Below, piece by piece: positions 1 through 8,093 of a stretch of DNA of 64,000 nt. The stretch is taken from the NCBI GenBank assembly GCA_031553415.1, contig JAVBLO010000032.1, positions 1 through 64,000 of the forward strand, in the 5' to 3' direction. This DNA is from JAIRVZ01 sp031553415 (GTDB taxonomy: Bacteria; Bacteroidota; Bacteroidia; Bacteroidales; Azobacteroidaceae). A program made the position numbers and the translations under genes. Every line of letters begins with the position of its first letter. The first letter of the stretch is position 1. Under the pieces are notes generated by a model that made no database searches, was not told the DNA's origin, and was given only the letters and a program-made list of their open reading frames with translations.

Positions 1-136
1 TCAGGCCAGATGTTTGCCGCTACCTTCCTTCGGATTCCACCTCACGGTGGACACCCTTGGCGTTGGCTAAACACTTCCCACTATCTGGGCGTGCGAGGGA
101 CTTGCACCCATTAGAATATACCCATGCTGGGCGAAC
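1..136 (-). mobile_element. Group II intron (class C-like), 5' part of domain I, cut by the window edge
   Basis: On the minus strand this stretch begins GTTCGCCCAGCATGGG and contains AAGGGTGTCCACCGTGAGG followed by GGAATCCGAAGGAAGG. These are the recognisable 5' segments of bacterial group II intron domain I, in the same order as in the class C intron of Oceanobacillus iheyensis as I recall it. The family 5' end is GUGYG; here it is GUUCG, one base off. The body, any reverse transcriptase ORF and the 3' end would lie left of the window. It starts directly after the U-run of the tRNA-Val terminator on the same strand, which is where class C introns characteristically insert. Confidence 0.85.
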
Positions 137-144
137 AATAAAAA

Positions 145-171
145 CCCATGTAATTGTCTAAATTACATGGG
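145..171 (-). terminator. Rho-independent terminator of tRNA-Val
   Basis: A perfect 11-bp stem (145-155 with 161-171) has a 5-nt loop and is followed on the minus strand by TTTTTATT, 18 nt beyond the tRNA 3' end. The intron begins right after this U-run. Confidence 0.85.
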
Positions 172-188
172 CTTAATTTTATTATTTG

Positions 189-263
189 TGGGCTGTGGCG
201 GATTCGAACCGCCGACCCCCGCCCTGTCAAGGCGATGCTCTAAACCAACTGAGCTAACAGCCC
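189..263 (-). tRNA. tRNA-Val (anticodon GAC)
   Basis: Read on the minus strand, a 75-nt cloverleaf folds cleanly: 7-bp acceptor stem GGGCTGT/ACAGCCC, D arm with AGTTGG, a 5-bp anticodon stem around the loop TTGACAG, a five-base variable region, and a T arm with TTCGAAT. The anticodon in loop positions 34-36 is GAC, reading valine codons GUC/GUU. Discriminator base is A and CCA is not encoded. A TAnnTTTG promoter lies 14 nt upstream and a hairpin terminator downstream, so it is a single-gene transcript. Confidence 0.95.
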
Positions 264-277
264 TAAAATTTCGAATG

Positions 278-285
278 CAAAGATA
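278..285 (-). promoter_or_regulatory. Promoter -7 box of tRNA-Val
   Basis: The minus strand reads TATCTTTG, a full match to the Bacteroidetes -7 consensus TAnnTTTG, with TTTG 18 nt further upstream (304-307) as the -33 element. Predicted start is a few bases before the tRNA 5' end. Confidence 0.7.
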
Positions 286-312
286 GCTTTTGTTTTTGTT
301 TTACAAAAAAAA

Positions 313-942
313 TTATGACAGATCTTCGATGTCGAACTTCAAATTTCCATCATCAATATTATTGATGAAGTTGTCCAAAATATTTTCAGATAGAATCTTT
401 TCATAAACACCATTGGGGAGGAAAAAACGGACATCCTTTCCTTCTTTCAGACTTTTTCTGATAAATGAGGCTGAAATTTCAATCATTGGAGCCTCGCAGT
501 AGCGAACGTTATAATGGTTATAATTTACTTTATCCATTCCTTTCCTTGGATAAACCAGAACCTGGAAGTTTTTAAGAATAACCTGGTAGTCTTTCCAGCG
601 ATGGAATGTTTTCCAATTATCAGCACCTATGATTAATTCGAAAATTCTGTCAGGATATGTCCGGCGAAGTTTTTGTAATGTGTTGACTGTATATACCGGC
701 CGGGGCAATTCCCATTCTATGGTACATGTTTTAAATTTCTCATATCCGGCAATAGATATTTCAACAAGTTCCAGCCTCATTTCCTGTGGAATTAAATCTT
801 CTTCCCCTTTAGTTGGATTTTGTGGTGTAATTAAAAACCAAATCTCATCATAATCTTCAAATTCAGCAATATAGTTGGCTAATGCTAAATGTCCGATATG
901 GACCGGGTTAAACGATCCCGGAAAAATACCTGTCTTAATCAT
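313..942 (-). CDS. nadD: Nicotinate-nucleotide adenylyltransferase
   Basis: Transfers AMP from ATP to nicotinate mononucleotide, giving deamido-NAD in cytoplasmic NAD synthesis. The 209-residue protein has the nucleotidyltransferase motif GSFNPVHIGH at residues 9-18 and a C-terminal ISASFIRKS segment corresponding to the second nucleotide-binding motif (usually SSTxIR). Length is normal for NadD. It is the last gene of a yicC-gmk-nadD operon: its start overlaps the gmk stop by 8 bases, which suggests coupled translation. No terminator is evident before the convergent-side tRNA promoter. No anomaly seen. Confidence 0.93.
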   Translation of the reverse strand: MIKTGIFPGSFNPVHIGHLALANYIAEFEDYDEIWFLITPQNPTKGEEDLIPQEMRLELVEISIAGYEKFKTCTIEWELPRPVYTVNTLQKLRRTYPDRIFELIIGADNWKTFHRWKDYQVILKNFQVLVYPRKGMDKVNYNHYNVRYCEAPMIEISASFIRKSLKEGKDVRFFLPNGVYEKILSENILDNFINNIDDGNLKFDIEDLS

Positions 943-1507
943 TTTGTTTAATAAAGTTTTTTATGGTTTGTAGTGATTGTTTTTTTGCTTCTTCTAAATT
1001 GTTATTGACAATAACTTTGTCAAATTGGGACGCAAATCCCAGTTCAAATTTAGCTTTTTCTATCCTTTTTTCAATAGTTTCCGGAGAATCTGTATTTCGA
1101 TCTTCCAATCGTTTTCTTAGTTCTTCAATTGATGGTGCCTGTATAAAAATAGATAATGCTTTATTACCATAAAATTTTTTAATACTACATCCACCAACAA
1201 CATCTACGTCCAATATAACATTGTTACCTTCGTTTAATATCCTTTCTACCTCACTCTTTAATGTCCCGTAAAAACGATTTTCATAGACTTCTTCATATTC
1301 AAGGAATTCTCCTTTAGAGATACGCTCTTTGAATTCTTCAGGAGATAAAAAATAATATTCAATTCCGTTTTTTTCTGTTCCCCGAGGCTCCCTGCTTGTT
1401 GCAGAAATGGAGAATTGCAAATTTAAACCTTGCTTCAACAAATAATTTATAATTGTTGATTTTCCTGAACCCGACGGAGCGGAGAATATGATTAGTTTAC
1501 CGTTCAT
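935..1507 (-). CDS. gmk: Guanylate kinase
   Basis: Phosphorylates GMP to GDP with ATP in the cytoplasm, feeding GTP and dGTP pools. The 190-residue protein has the P-loop SAPSGSGKST at residues 9-18, followed by the GMP-binding region with SREPR and EYYF. It is compact and of usual length for bacterial Gmk. It overlaps the yicC stop by 4 bases (ATGA-type junction) and the nadD start by 8, so it is the middle gene of a translationally coupled operon. The yicC-gmk neighbourhood is common in bacteria. Confidence 0.95.
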   Translation of the reverse strand: MNGKLIIFSAPSGSGKSTIINYLLKQGLNLQFSISATSREPRGTEKNGIEYYFLSPEEFKERISKGEFLEYEEVYENRFYGTLKSEVERILNEGNNVILDVDVVGGCSIKKFYGNKALSIFIQAPSIEELRKRLEDRNTDSPETIEKRIEKAKFELGFASQFDKVIVNNNLEEAKKQSLQTIKNFIKQND

Positions 1508-2376
1508 AAAACGTTTAGTACTTGCTCTTTAATTTGTTCCAACTCGTCTTTCATCTGAACTACAATTTTTTGCATTTCTGCATGATTTGATTTGGAACCA
1601 AGTGTATTTATTTCCCTGCCGATTTCCTGAGTAATGAATCCGAGTTTTCTACCCTGGCTTTTTTCATTAATCATTGTATCAATAAAATATTTAAGATGAT
1701 TGTTTAAGCGGAGTTTTTCTTCGTTTACATCTAATTTTTCAATATAATAAATCAGTTCCTGCTCAAAACGATTGGAATCGTAGTTTTGGATATCCAACTT
1801 CTGAAGAGAATCTATGATTTTTGTTTTTATTTTTTCGATACGCTCTGACTCATATTTTTCAACTTCATTCAAAAGAAGAGATATGTTAGCAATCTTACCT
1901 TCAAATAGTTTTTGTAATACCAACCCTTCCTGGTTTCTGAAAGATAAGAATTGTGCTAAAGCATCCTGGATTGTTTTTTTTGCAACTTCCCATTCATTTT
2001 CATCCAATTCAGTCATCTCTGTTTTCATAACTTCAGGCATACGTAATAAAACAGTATACCAATCAGAAGGTATTGGAATCCCTAAATTTTCAGCAGATTC
2101 TTTAATCTGGTTGTAGTAGTTTTCTAATGCGTTCTGATTGATTTGAGAAGATATGTTTTTACCTATATTTTCAATATAAATAGAAAAATCAACTTTTCCC
2201 CGTTCAATATTTTGAAGTAAATTGTTCCGGATTTCCATTTCTTTTTCCCTGTAAATGGATGGAATCCGGGTATTTAAATCAAACTGTTTACTATTCAGAG
2301 ATTTAATCTCCACACATATTTTTTTATTAGGTAATTCGGATGTCGACTTTCCGAATCCCGTCATTGATTGTACCAT
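1504..2376 (-). CDS. yicC: YicC family endoribonuclease
   Basis: YicC-family proteins are endoribonucleases implicated in RNA turnover and stationary-phase fitness. The start is placed at 2376, giving MVQSMTGFGKS, the characteristic YicC N-terminus, and a protein of 290 residues. A longer frame to 2457 exists, but it would run over the promoter box at 2395-2402 and adds 27 residues unlike the family. The C-terminal half contains the conserved EIGREINTLGSKSNH block. First gene of the yicC-gmk-nadD operon; divergent from tsaB across a short promoter region. Confidence 0.9.
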   Translation of the reverse strand: MVQSMTGFGKSTSELPNKKICVEIKSLNSKQFDLNTRIPSIYREKEMEIRNNLLQNIERGKVDFSIYIENIGKNISSQINQNALENYYNQIKESAENLGIPIPSDWYTVLLRMPEVMKTEMTELDENEWEVAKKTIQDALAQFLSFRNQEGLVLQKLFEGKIANISLLLNEVEKYESERIEKIKTKIIDSLQKLDIQNYDSNRFEQELIYYIEKLDVNEEKLRLNNHLKYFIDTMINEKSQGRKLGFITQEIGREINTLGSKSNHAEMQKIVVQMKDELEQIKEQVLNVL

Positions 2377-2394
2377 ATATATTATATTTTCATG

Positions 2395-2402
2395 CAAAAA
2401 TA
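2395..2402 (-). promoter_or_regulatory. Promoter -7 box for yicC-gmk-nadD
   Basis: The minus strand reads TATTTTTG, matching TAnnTTTG, about 18 nt upstream of the chosen yicC start. No clear -33 element at the usual spacing. Confidence 0.5.
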
Positions 2403-2444
2403 GTTTTTTTATCTTGCAAACGTTAATATCTCGGCTTAAAAATG

Positions 2445-2452
2445 TAAATTTG
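2445..2452 (+). promoter_or_regulatory. Promoter -7 box for the tsaB operon
   Basis: TAAATTTG matches TAnnTTTG and lies 15 nt before the tsaB ATG, so the leader would be very short. It forms a divergent pair with the yicC promoter. Confidence 0.5.
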
Positions 2453-2467
2453 CACACAAAAATACAG

Positions 2468-3154
2468 ATGTCGTGCTTGATTCATATAGAAACGTCAACA
2501 AAAATTTGTTCGGTTGCGTTATCACAAAATAAAAAAATTCTTTTCAACAAAGAAAATTATAGTGGAAGTTCTCACGCGGAATTATTGGGCGTTTTTGTAT
2601 ATGAAGCTGTTGGTTTTGTGAGGGAGAATAATTTAAAACTTGATGCTGTAGTAATAAGTTCTGGTCCGGGATCATACACAGGCTTAAGGATTGGAGCTTC
2701 CGAAGCTAAAGGATTGTGTTATGGTTTGGATATTCCATTAATAGCCATTCCTTCATTGGATATTATGGCTCATCAGGTTATTCATTCAGGAATCGGGAGT
2801 GATTTTTATTGCCCGATGATTGATGCCAGGAGAATGGAAGTTTATTCGGCTATATATAATAAGAATATGAGCAAAGTAAAGGATATTTCGGCTGATATAA
2901 TAGACGAAAATTCATATTCTGAATTTATATCGAAAGGAAAAATCTGTTTTTTTGGAGATGGAGTTGTCAAAAGTAAAAACATTATAGCTTCTCCGGAAGT
3001 TGTATATATAGATGATATACATCCTTTGGCTTCCGGTATGGTTTTTCTGGCAGAAGAAAAATATGAAAAAAAAGAATTTGCCGATGTTGTATATTTTGAA
3101 CCGTTCTACTTAAAAGAATTTATGGCTACAATTGCAAGAAATAAAATAATATAA
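2468..3154 (+). CDS. tsaB: tRNA threonylcarbamoyladenosine biosynthesis protein TsaB
   Basis: TsaB partners TsaD and TsaE in making the universal t6A modification at position 37 of ANN-decoding tRNAs. The start at 2468 gives 228 residues beginning MSCLIHIETSTKICSVAL, the ASKHA-type N-terminus of the family. A longer frame from 2255 would run through yicC antisense and the promoter, so it is rejected. The SSGPGSYTGLRIG motif typical of TsaB lies around residues 68-80. First gene of a plus-strand cluster; the gap to the next gene is filled by an inverted repeat. Confidence 0.92.
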   Translation: MSCLIHIETSTKICSVALSQNKKILFNKENYSGSSHAELLGVFVYEAVGFVRENNLKLDAVVISSGPGSYTGLRIGASEAKGLCYGLDIPLIAIPSLDIMAHQVIHSGIGSDFYCPMIDARRMEVYSAIYNKNMSKVKDISADIIDENSYSEFISKGKICFFGDGVVKSKNIIASPEVVYIDDIHPLASGMVFLAEEKYEKKEFADVVYFEPFYLKEFMATIARNKII

Positions 3155-3244
3155 AATTAAGAATTAAGAATGAAGAGTTAAGAATTATTACAGAGTATGT
3201 ATGTGATTTTTAACTCTTCATTCTTCATTCTTTATTCTTAATTA
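3155..3244. repeat. Intergenic inverted repeat built of 7-nt units
   Basis: The left arm consists of heptamers of the type ATTAAGA/ATGAAGA/GTTAAGA and the right arm of their complements (TAACTCTTCATTCTT and following), with one extra unit in the right arm. The element starts right after the tsaB stop and ends five bases before the next ATG, so it fills the whole gap. Confidence 0.8.
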
Positions 3245-3249
3245 AAAAG

Positions 3250-3846
3250 ATGAAATATAATACAAAACAGTCTCGCTTAGTGCTTCCCGAATACGGGAGA
3301 AATATTCAAAATATGGTTGATTATTGTGTTTCCATTCCAGACAAGAATGAACGGAAACGTTGTGCCAATACCATTATTAACATCATGGGAAATATGTTCC
3401 CTCATTTGAGAGATGTGAATGATTTCAAACATATTTTATGGGATCATCTGGCTATTATGTCTGATTTCAAATTGGATATTGAATATCCTTATGAAATAAG
3501 AAAAAAAGAGGATCTTTATATTAAGCCTCCCAGGTTGCCTTATAGTACAGGGAGAATTGTATATAAGCATTATGGCAAAAACCTGGAAAATATGATCCGG
3601 AAAGCAACCCTGTATGGAGATGGGGAAGAACGTGAACAGTTGATTAATCTGTTGGCCAATCACATGAAGAAGTCTTTCCTGACCTGGAATAAAGAGGTGG
3701 TTGATGACCGGAAAATTTTTGCCGATTTAGATCAACTTTCGAAAGGGAATATCGTTTTGGATGAAGAGTCCCACAAATTGACCGAATCGAAAGAGATTTT
3801 GATGAAAAAGAATAAAAATTTAGCGAGAAGACAGAATAATAAATAA
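3250..3846 (+). CDS. DUF4290 family protein
   Basis: This 198-residue protein belongs, by recognition of its opening (YNTKQSRLVLPEYGRN) and the central PRLPYSTGRIVYKHYGKN region, to DUF4290, a family essentially confined to Bacteroidota and of unknown function. It has no signal peptide or membrane segment, is largely helical, and ends in a basic tail rich in Lys, Asn and Arg. It sits two bases upstream of murA, so the two are almost certainly co-transcribed; that neighbourhood hints at a link to envelope growth, which is only inference. Confidence 0.85.
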   Translation: MKYNTKQSRLVLPEYGRNIQNMVDYCVSIPDKNERKRCANTIINIMGNMFPHLRDVNDFKHILWDHLAIMSDFKLDIEYPYEIRKKEDLYIKPPRLPYSTGRIVYKHYGKNLENMIRKATLYGDGEEREQLINLLANHMKKSFLTWNKEVVDDRKIFADLDQLSKGNIVLDEESHKLTESKEILMKKNKNLARRQNNK

Positions 3847-3848
3847 AG

Positions 3849-5153
3849 ATGGCTTCATTTGTAATTGAAGGAGGACATAAATTATCGGGGGAAATTATAC
3901 CGCAAGGCGCTAAAAATGAAGCCCTACAGGTTATTTGTGCAACGCTGCTTACTCCCGAAAAAGTAATAATCCATAATATACCTGATATTTTGGATGTAAA
4001 CAACCTGATTATTCTTCTTCAGGAAATGGGTGTAAAAGTTGATCATCCTCAACCGGGAACTTATTCATTCCAGGCGGATGATATTAATCTGGATTACTTG
4101 CAATCAGACCATTTCCTGAAAAAAAGTTCTTCATTACGTGGCTCTGTGATGATCGTAGGCCCTTTGCTTGCACGTTTCGGAAAAGCTGTTGTGCCTAAGC
4201 CTGGAGGAGATATGATTGGTCGTCGCCGGTTAGACACCCATTTTATAGGCATTCAAAAGTTGGGTGCGGCATTTGATTATGATAATGAAAAGCAACTGTT
4301 TAATGTTACTGCAAAAAAACTGAAAGGCACATACATGTTACTTGATGAAGCATCAGTAACCGGTACTGCCAATATATTGATGGCTTCTGTTTTAGCTGAA
4401 GGTAAAACGACTATATATAATGCAGCCTGTGAACCTTATCTTCAACAACTATCCAAAATGTTATTGAAGATGGGCGCTAAAATCAAAGGCGTTTCATCTA
4501 ATTTGCTTGAAATTGAGGGTGTTAAAGAATTGAAAAATTGTGAACATACTATATTGCCCGATATGATCGAGATCGGAAGTTTTATAGGTATGGCTGCCAT
4601 GACATCTTCCGATATATTTATTAAGAATGTATCATTTAGTGATTTGGGAATCATTCCGGATGCTTTTCGTCGTTTAGGCATCAATGTGAATCAGTTGGGT
4701 GATGATATTCATATTCCAGGCCAGGATTCATATACCATTGAAACATTTATTGATGGCTCCATTATGACAATTGCAGATGCTCCCTGGCCGGGATTAACGC
4801 CCGACTTATTGAGTGTATTCCTGGTTGTTGCCACGCAAGCCAACGGAAGTGTGCTGATTCATCAGAAAATGTTTGAAAGCCGGCTGTTTTTTGTTGATAA
4901 ATTAATAGATATGGGAGCGCAAATTATCTTGTGTGATCCTCACCGGGCGACTGTAATCGGCTCGGGGAAACGTTATCCGCTTAGGGCATCGGTAATGTCT
5001 TCTCCTGATATTCGTGCCGGAATTGCTTTGCTGATTGCCGCCATGAGCGCTAATGGCACAAGCCGTATTCATAACATTGATCAAATTGACAGGGGATATC
5101 AGGATATTGATAAACGATTAAATGCCTTGGGAGCAAGAATAACAAGAATATAA
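3849..5153 (+). CDS. murA: UDP-N-acetylglucosamine 1-carboxyvinyltransferase
   Basis: Catalyses the first committed step of peptidoglycan synthesis, transferring enolpyruvate from PEP to UDP-GlcNAc in the cytoplasm. The 434-residue protein carries the N-terminal GAKNEA motif (Lys22) and the full double EPSP-synthase-like fold length. The active-site loop reads PGGDMIGRRR, with Asp121 in the position of the classical catalytic Cys (Cys115 in E. coli). That Cys-to-Asp form is active but insensitive to fosfomycin in other bacteria. It follows the DUF4290 gene by two bases and precedes rimM across a repeat-filled gap. Confidence 0.96.
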   Translation: MASFVIEGGHKLSGEIIPQGAKNEALQVICATLLTPEKVIIHNIPDILDVNNLIILLQEMGVKVDHPQPGTYSFQADDINLDYLQSDHFLKKSSSLRGSVMIVGPLLARFGKAVVPKPGGDMIGRRRLDTHFIGIQKLGAAFDYDNEKQLFNVTAKKLKGTYMLLDEASVTGTANILMASVLAEGKTTIYNAACEPYLQQLSKMLLKMGAKIKGVSSNLLEIEGVKELKNCEHTILPDMIEIGSFIGMAAMTSSDIFIKNVSFSDLGIIPDAFRRLGINVNQLGDDIHIPGQDSYTIETFIDGSIMTIADAPWPGLTPDLLSVFLVVATQANGSVLIHQKMFESRLFFVDKLIDMGAQIILCDPHRATVIGSGKRYPLRASVMSSPDIRAGIALLIAAMSANGTSRIHNIDQIDRGYQDIDKRLNALGARITRI

Positions 5154-5158
5154 ATTAA

Positions 5159-5218
5159 ATTGAGAACGGAGAATTAAGATCAAAAAGAAAAATTCTCAAT
5201 TCTCAATTCTCCACTCTT
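5159..5218. repeat. Intergenic inverted repeat built of 7-nt units
   Basis: Left part: ATTGAGA, ACGGAGA, ATTAAGA. Right part: AATTCTC three times, then CACTCTT (5191-5218), directly abutting the rimM ATG. The two halves pair imperfectly. No room is left for a separate Shine-Dalgarno sequence. Confidence 0.8.
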
Positions 5219-5746
5219 ATGATTAAAAGGGAAGATTTAGTAAAAATAGGACAATTTAACAAGCCTCATGGTATTAGAGGCGAAATTTCTTTTACTTTTA
5301 CGAACGATGTTTTTGATGAAAGTGAATGTGAGTTCCTGGTTTGTGAAATTGATGGTATATTTGTTCCCTTTGTAATTGAAAATTACAGGTTTAAGTCTAA
5401 TACTATGGCATTAGTTAAATTAAAGGGAATAGAAACTGATATCAAGGCTAAACTTTTTACCAATTTGGATGTTTATTTTCCTAAACAATATATAATCGAA
5501 GATGAATTGGAGGAAAGCATCACATCTTGGGATTATTTTATAGGGTATACATTGATTGATGATGTTTTAGGAGATGTTGGAGTGATTTCGGATGTTGATG
5601 AAACAACAATGAATATATTGTTTATAGTTGAAAGAGTAGGAAGGGAAGAACTCCTTGTTCCTGTTTCTGATGAATTGGTTTTAGAAATTGATACTGAAAA
5701 TAAAAAAATCCGGATGATAATTCCGGAAGGATTGATAGATTTATAA
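5219..5746 (+). CDS. rimM: Ribosome maturation factor RimM
   Basis: RimM assists late 30S subunit assembly by binding S19 in the 16S head region. The 175-residue protein has the N-terminal RimM beta-barrel signature KIGQFNKPHGIRGEI (about residues 9-23) and a C-terminal PRC-barrel domain with ELLVPVSDELV, of normal family length. The start is fixed by the abutting heptamer repeat and by the conserved N-terminus. It is ten bases upstream of a GT39-like gene. In many bacteria rimM is with rpsP and trmD; here it is not. Confidence 0.93.
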   Translation: MIKREDLVKIGQFNKPHGIRGEISFTFTNDVFDESECEFLVCEIDGIFVPFVIENYRFKSNTMALVKLKGIETDIKAKLFTNLDVYFPKQYIIEDELEESITSWDYFIGYTLIDDVLGDVGVISDVDETTMNILFIVERVGREELLVPVSDELVLEIDTENKKIRMIIPEGLIDL

Positions 5747-5756
5747 AAGGCAGATT

Positions 5757-7556
5757 ATGAGGGCGCTTACTTTACAATATCTTTATTTGCAGAGACCATT
5801 AATGTTTGTATTGTTTATTACAATATTAAGTGTCTGCTGGATTTATGACGGGGATTTTTATACCAAAGGAGAGCCACGTGAGGCTTCTGTCGCAGTTTCC
5901 ATGGTCGAAGAAAATGAATGGGTATTGCCCCATTCGTATGCTGATGAAATTGCTTATAAACCTCCTTTTACTCATTGGTTGATGGCTGCTTTTTCGTTAC
6001 CCAAAGGAAGTGTTTCCATTCTTACGGCTCGTTTGCCTTCAGCTATCGCATTTGTGTGCATGATTGGAGCATGTTTCCTGTTTTTTGGAAGCAGGATCAG
6101 AAGTCTGGAATCATTTCTTATCTGTATGCTTTTGATAACAAGTTTTGAATTGCACAGGGCTGCAATGACTGCCCGTGTTGATATGGTGCTGACTGCTTTA
6201 ATTGTTATCGGGCTTATCCGGTTGTTCCGGTGGGAAGAACATAAGAAGTTAATGGGCTTTCCAATTACTGCTGTTATTATGCTAAGTTGTGCTACATTAG
6301 CCAAAGGTCCGGTTGGTATTGTTTTGCCATTGCTTGTCTTCGGAGTATATCTACTCCTTTTAAAATATAATTTCTGGAAAATTGCCGGAAAATTTGTTTT
6401 GATAGCTATTGCAGCTATGATTTTACCTGCTATCTGGTATTATTTGGCCTATTTGCAAGATGGTCAAAAATTCCTGGATATGGTTTGGGCGGAAAATTTC
6501 GGCCGGTTTTTAGGAAGTGATGTAAATATTTCATACGAATTAGGTCATGAACAACCATTTTGGTACAATTTTGTTACTTTATCTGCCGGATTTATTCCAT
6601 GGACATTGTTGCTTGTCATTTCCCTCTTTGCCATTAAATACAGCTTTAAATTCCCCGGATTCAAGATAATCTGGAATAAAATGTTGTCTATGAGTAAAGT
6701 AAAACTTTTCTCTTTAGTAGCAGCTGTCGTTATAGTCCTGTTTTATTGTATTCCATTGAGTAAGAGGAGTGTGTACCTGATGCCAGCCTATCCTTTCATT
6801 GCTGTTTTCATAGCTCACTACATTATGTATTTAACAGAATATAAACCAAAAGTTGTAAGAATTTTCAGCATTATTATCGGTTGCATTGGAACTTTAGTAG
6901 CCTTGATTGTTTTACTGACAGTTGTGACTCAATTAGTTGAACCGGTTCAATTATTTGGTTTTATAAAAAGTGAAAGGACATTATCTGATATAGCTATCAT
7001 TTGGAGTTCGTTGACTGCCCCAAGTATATTGTATGTATTATTGTTTTGTATATTGGTTGTTACTATATACACTTTATTTGTTTTGCAAAGGAAAAAGAAT
7101 AATCTGAAAGTCTTGTATGTAACTGTTGCCACTTATGTTGCAATTTTCTTAGTTATGGATGGTATTTTTTTTCCTGCATTTAAAAATGGGGTGAGCATAA
7201 AACCTTTTGCAAAGGAAATCAGGGCTTATAACGCCGATCATGAAAGTATTTATGTGGTTAATAACCTGAAGGAATACTCTAATATGTATGGAATGAATTT
7301 TTACCTGCATAATGACTTCAAAAATTTCGAAAAAGATTTACCTCAGGATGGATTGCTTCTGATAGGAGAGGATGATTATCAAAAATTATATTCCCGTTAT
7401 TCTGATACATACGAATTTACCTTACTGAAACAAAGTAAAGGGAGAACACGGGATAACGGCCAGGTAATCTCATTGTACTCTATCCAGAAAAAAACTGCAG
7501 ATGAAAATGATGGTTTTGAGGTTATTGAAGAAATAATTGAAACACCTGTATTTTAG
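5757..7556 (+). CDS. Membrane glycosyltransferase, ArnT/PMT (GT39/83-like)
   Basis: A 599-residue integral membrane protein of the dolichyl-phosphate-mannose or ArnT-like glycosyltransferase superfamily, which transfers sugars from polyprenyl-phosphate donors on the periplasmic side. About eleven to thirteen hydrophobic helices occupy residues 15-460. The first periplasmic loop contains acidic residues in the context YDGDFYTKGEPREA, the typical catalytic loop, followed by YKPPFTHW. A soluble C-terminal domain of about 120 residues follows. It probably decorates lipid A, lipoprotein or glycoprotein; acceptor unknown. Its stop overlaps the stop of the convergent DUF2185 gene by four bases. Confidence 0.85.
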   Translation: MRALTLQYLYLQRPLMFVLFITILSVCWIYDGDFYTKGEPREASVAVSMVEENEWVLPHSYADEIAYKPPFTHWLMAAFSLPKGSVSILTARLPSAIAFVCMIGACFLFFGSRIRSLESFLICMLLITSFELHRAAMTARVDMVLTALIVIGLIRLFRWEEHKKLMGFPITAVIMLSCATLAKGPVGIVLPLLVFGVYLLLLKYNFWKIAGKFVLIAIAAMILPAIWYYLAYLQDGQKFLDMVWAENFGRFLGSDVNISYELGHEQPFWYNFVTLSAGFIPWTLLLVISLFAIKYSFKFPGFKIIWNKMLSMSKVKLFSLVAAVVIVLFYCIPLSKRSVYLMPAYPFIAVFIAHYIMYLTEYKPKVVRIFSIIIGCIGTLVALIVLLTVVTQLVEPVQLFGFIKSERTLSDIAIIWSSLTAPSILYVLLFCILVVTIYTLFVLQRKKNNLKVLYVTVATYVAIFLVMDGIFFPAFKNGVSIKPFAKEIRAYNADHESIYVVNNLKEYSNMYGMNFYLHNDFKNFEKDLPQDGLLLIGEDDYQKLYSRYSDTYEFTLLKQSKGRTRDNGQVISLYSIQKKTADENDGFEVIEEIIETPVF

Positions 7557-7867
7557 TATTCCATATATAACTGGGTTGCTTCATCCCATTCGAATTCTGA
7601 TTTGAAAGGTGAATCCAGAATTTTTTTTAATTGAGGATTCACATCCAATACTTCATCCAAATAAATGGAGATGCTGTTTGAAGGTTCGGAGACATAATCT
7701 TCGTCTTCAGTGCCATGCATGAATCTCCAACCACTGTCGATTTTGGTTTCCGGATATTCACGATAACAATAACCAACATGTTTATTCTCTAAAGCTAATT
7801 GCGATATAAATGCATAAAGCTTTATATTTTCAGGTTTTATATCTTGTGCTTCTTCTATTACATCCAT
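7553..7867 (-). CDS. DUF2185 (Imm33-like) protein
   Basis: This 104-residue acidic protein contains VGYCYREYPETKIDSGWRFM and GTEDEDYV, recognisable as the DUF2185 domain that is also classed among polymorphic-toxin immunity proteins (Imm33-like). No toxin gene is next to it, so a housekeeping or orphan-immunity role is equally possible. It has no signal peptide and should be cytoplasmic. Convergent with the GT39-like gene, sharing four bases at the stop codons. Family call fairly sure; function unknown. Confidence 0.75.
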   Translation of the reverse strand: MDVIEEAQDIKPENIKLYAFISQLALENKHVGYCYREYPETKIDSGWRFMHGTEDEDYVSEPSNSISIYLDEVLDVNPQLKKILDSPFKSEFEWDEATQLYMEY

Positions 7868-8027
7868 TTGTCGTTAGTTTATAAGTTTAATTTCAGGCAA
7901 TAAAGTTAAAACAAATATTCTGATTATTTCAAAAAATCTTTTGGCAATGAAAATTGCTACCAAAGGATATTAATAACAATGACCGGAAGAGAGTAGATGT
8001 CGATTGGTATAGAATAGAATAAAATAT

Positions 8028-8054
8028 GTGTAATCTGTGAAATCTGTACGAGGT
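8028..8054. repeat. Short array of 9-nt units without an inverted partner
   Basis: GTGTAATCT, GTGAAATCT and GTACGAGGT follow each other directly. The array ends just upstream of the promoter box of the lytic transglycosylase. The rest of the 7868-8093 gap shows nothing else recognisable. Confidence 0.5.
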
Positions 8055-8060
8055 TTTTAT

Positions 8061-8068
8061 TAAATTTG
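8061..8068 (+). promoter_or_regulatory. Promoter -7 box for the lytic transglycosylase gene
   Basis: TAAATTTG matches TAnnTTTG, 25 nt before the ATG at 8094. Confidence 0.5.
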
Positions 8069-8093
8069 GCTTGTTTTTTGAAGTAATTACAAT

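Noticed and set aside
189..263. tRNA-Asp
   Set aside because: GTC appears when the anticodon loop is read on the plus strand, but the cloverleaf folds on the minus strand, where the anticodon is GAC (Val).
2377..2457. Longer N-terminus for YicC
   Set aside because: The extension covers the promoter box and the family N-terminus MVQSMTGFGKS begins at 2376.
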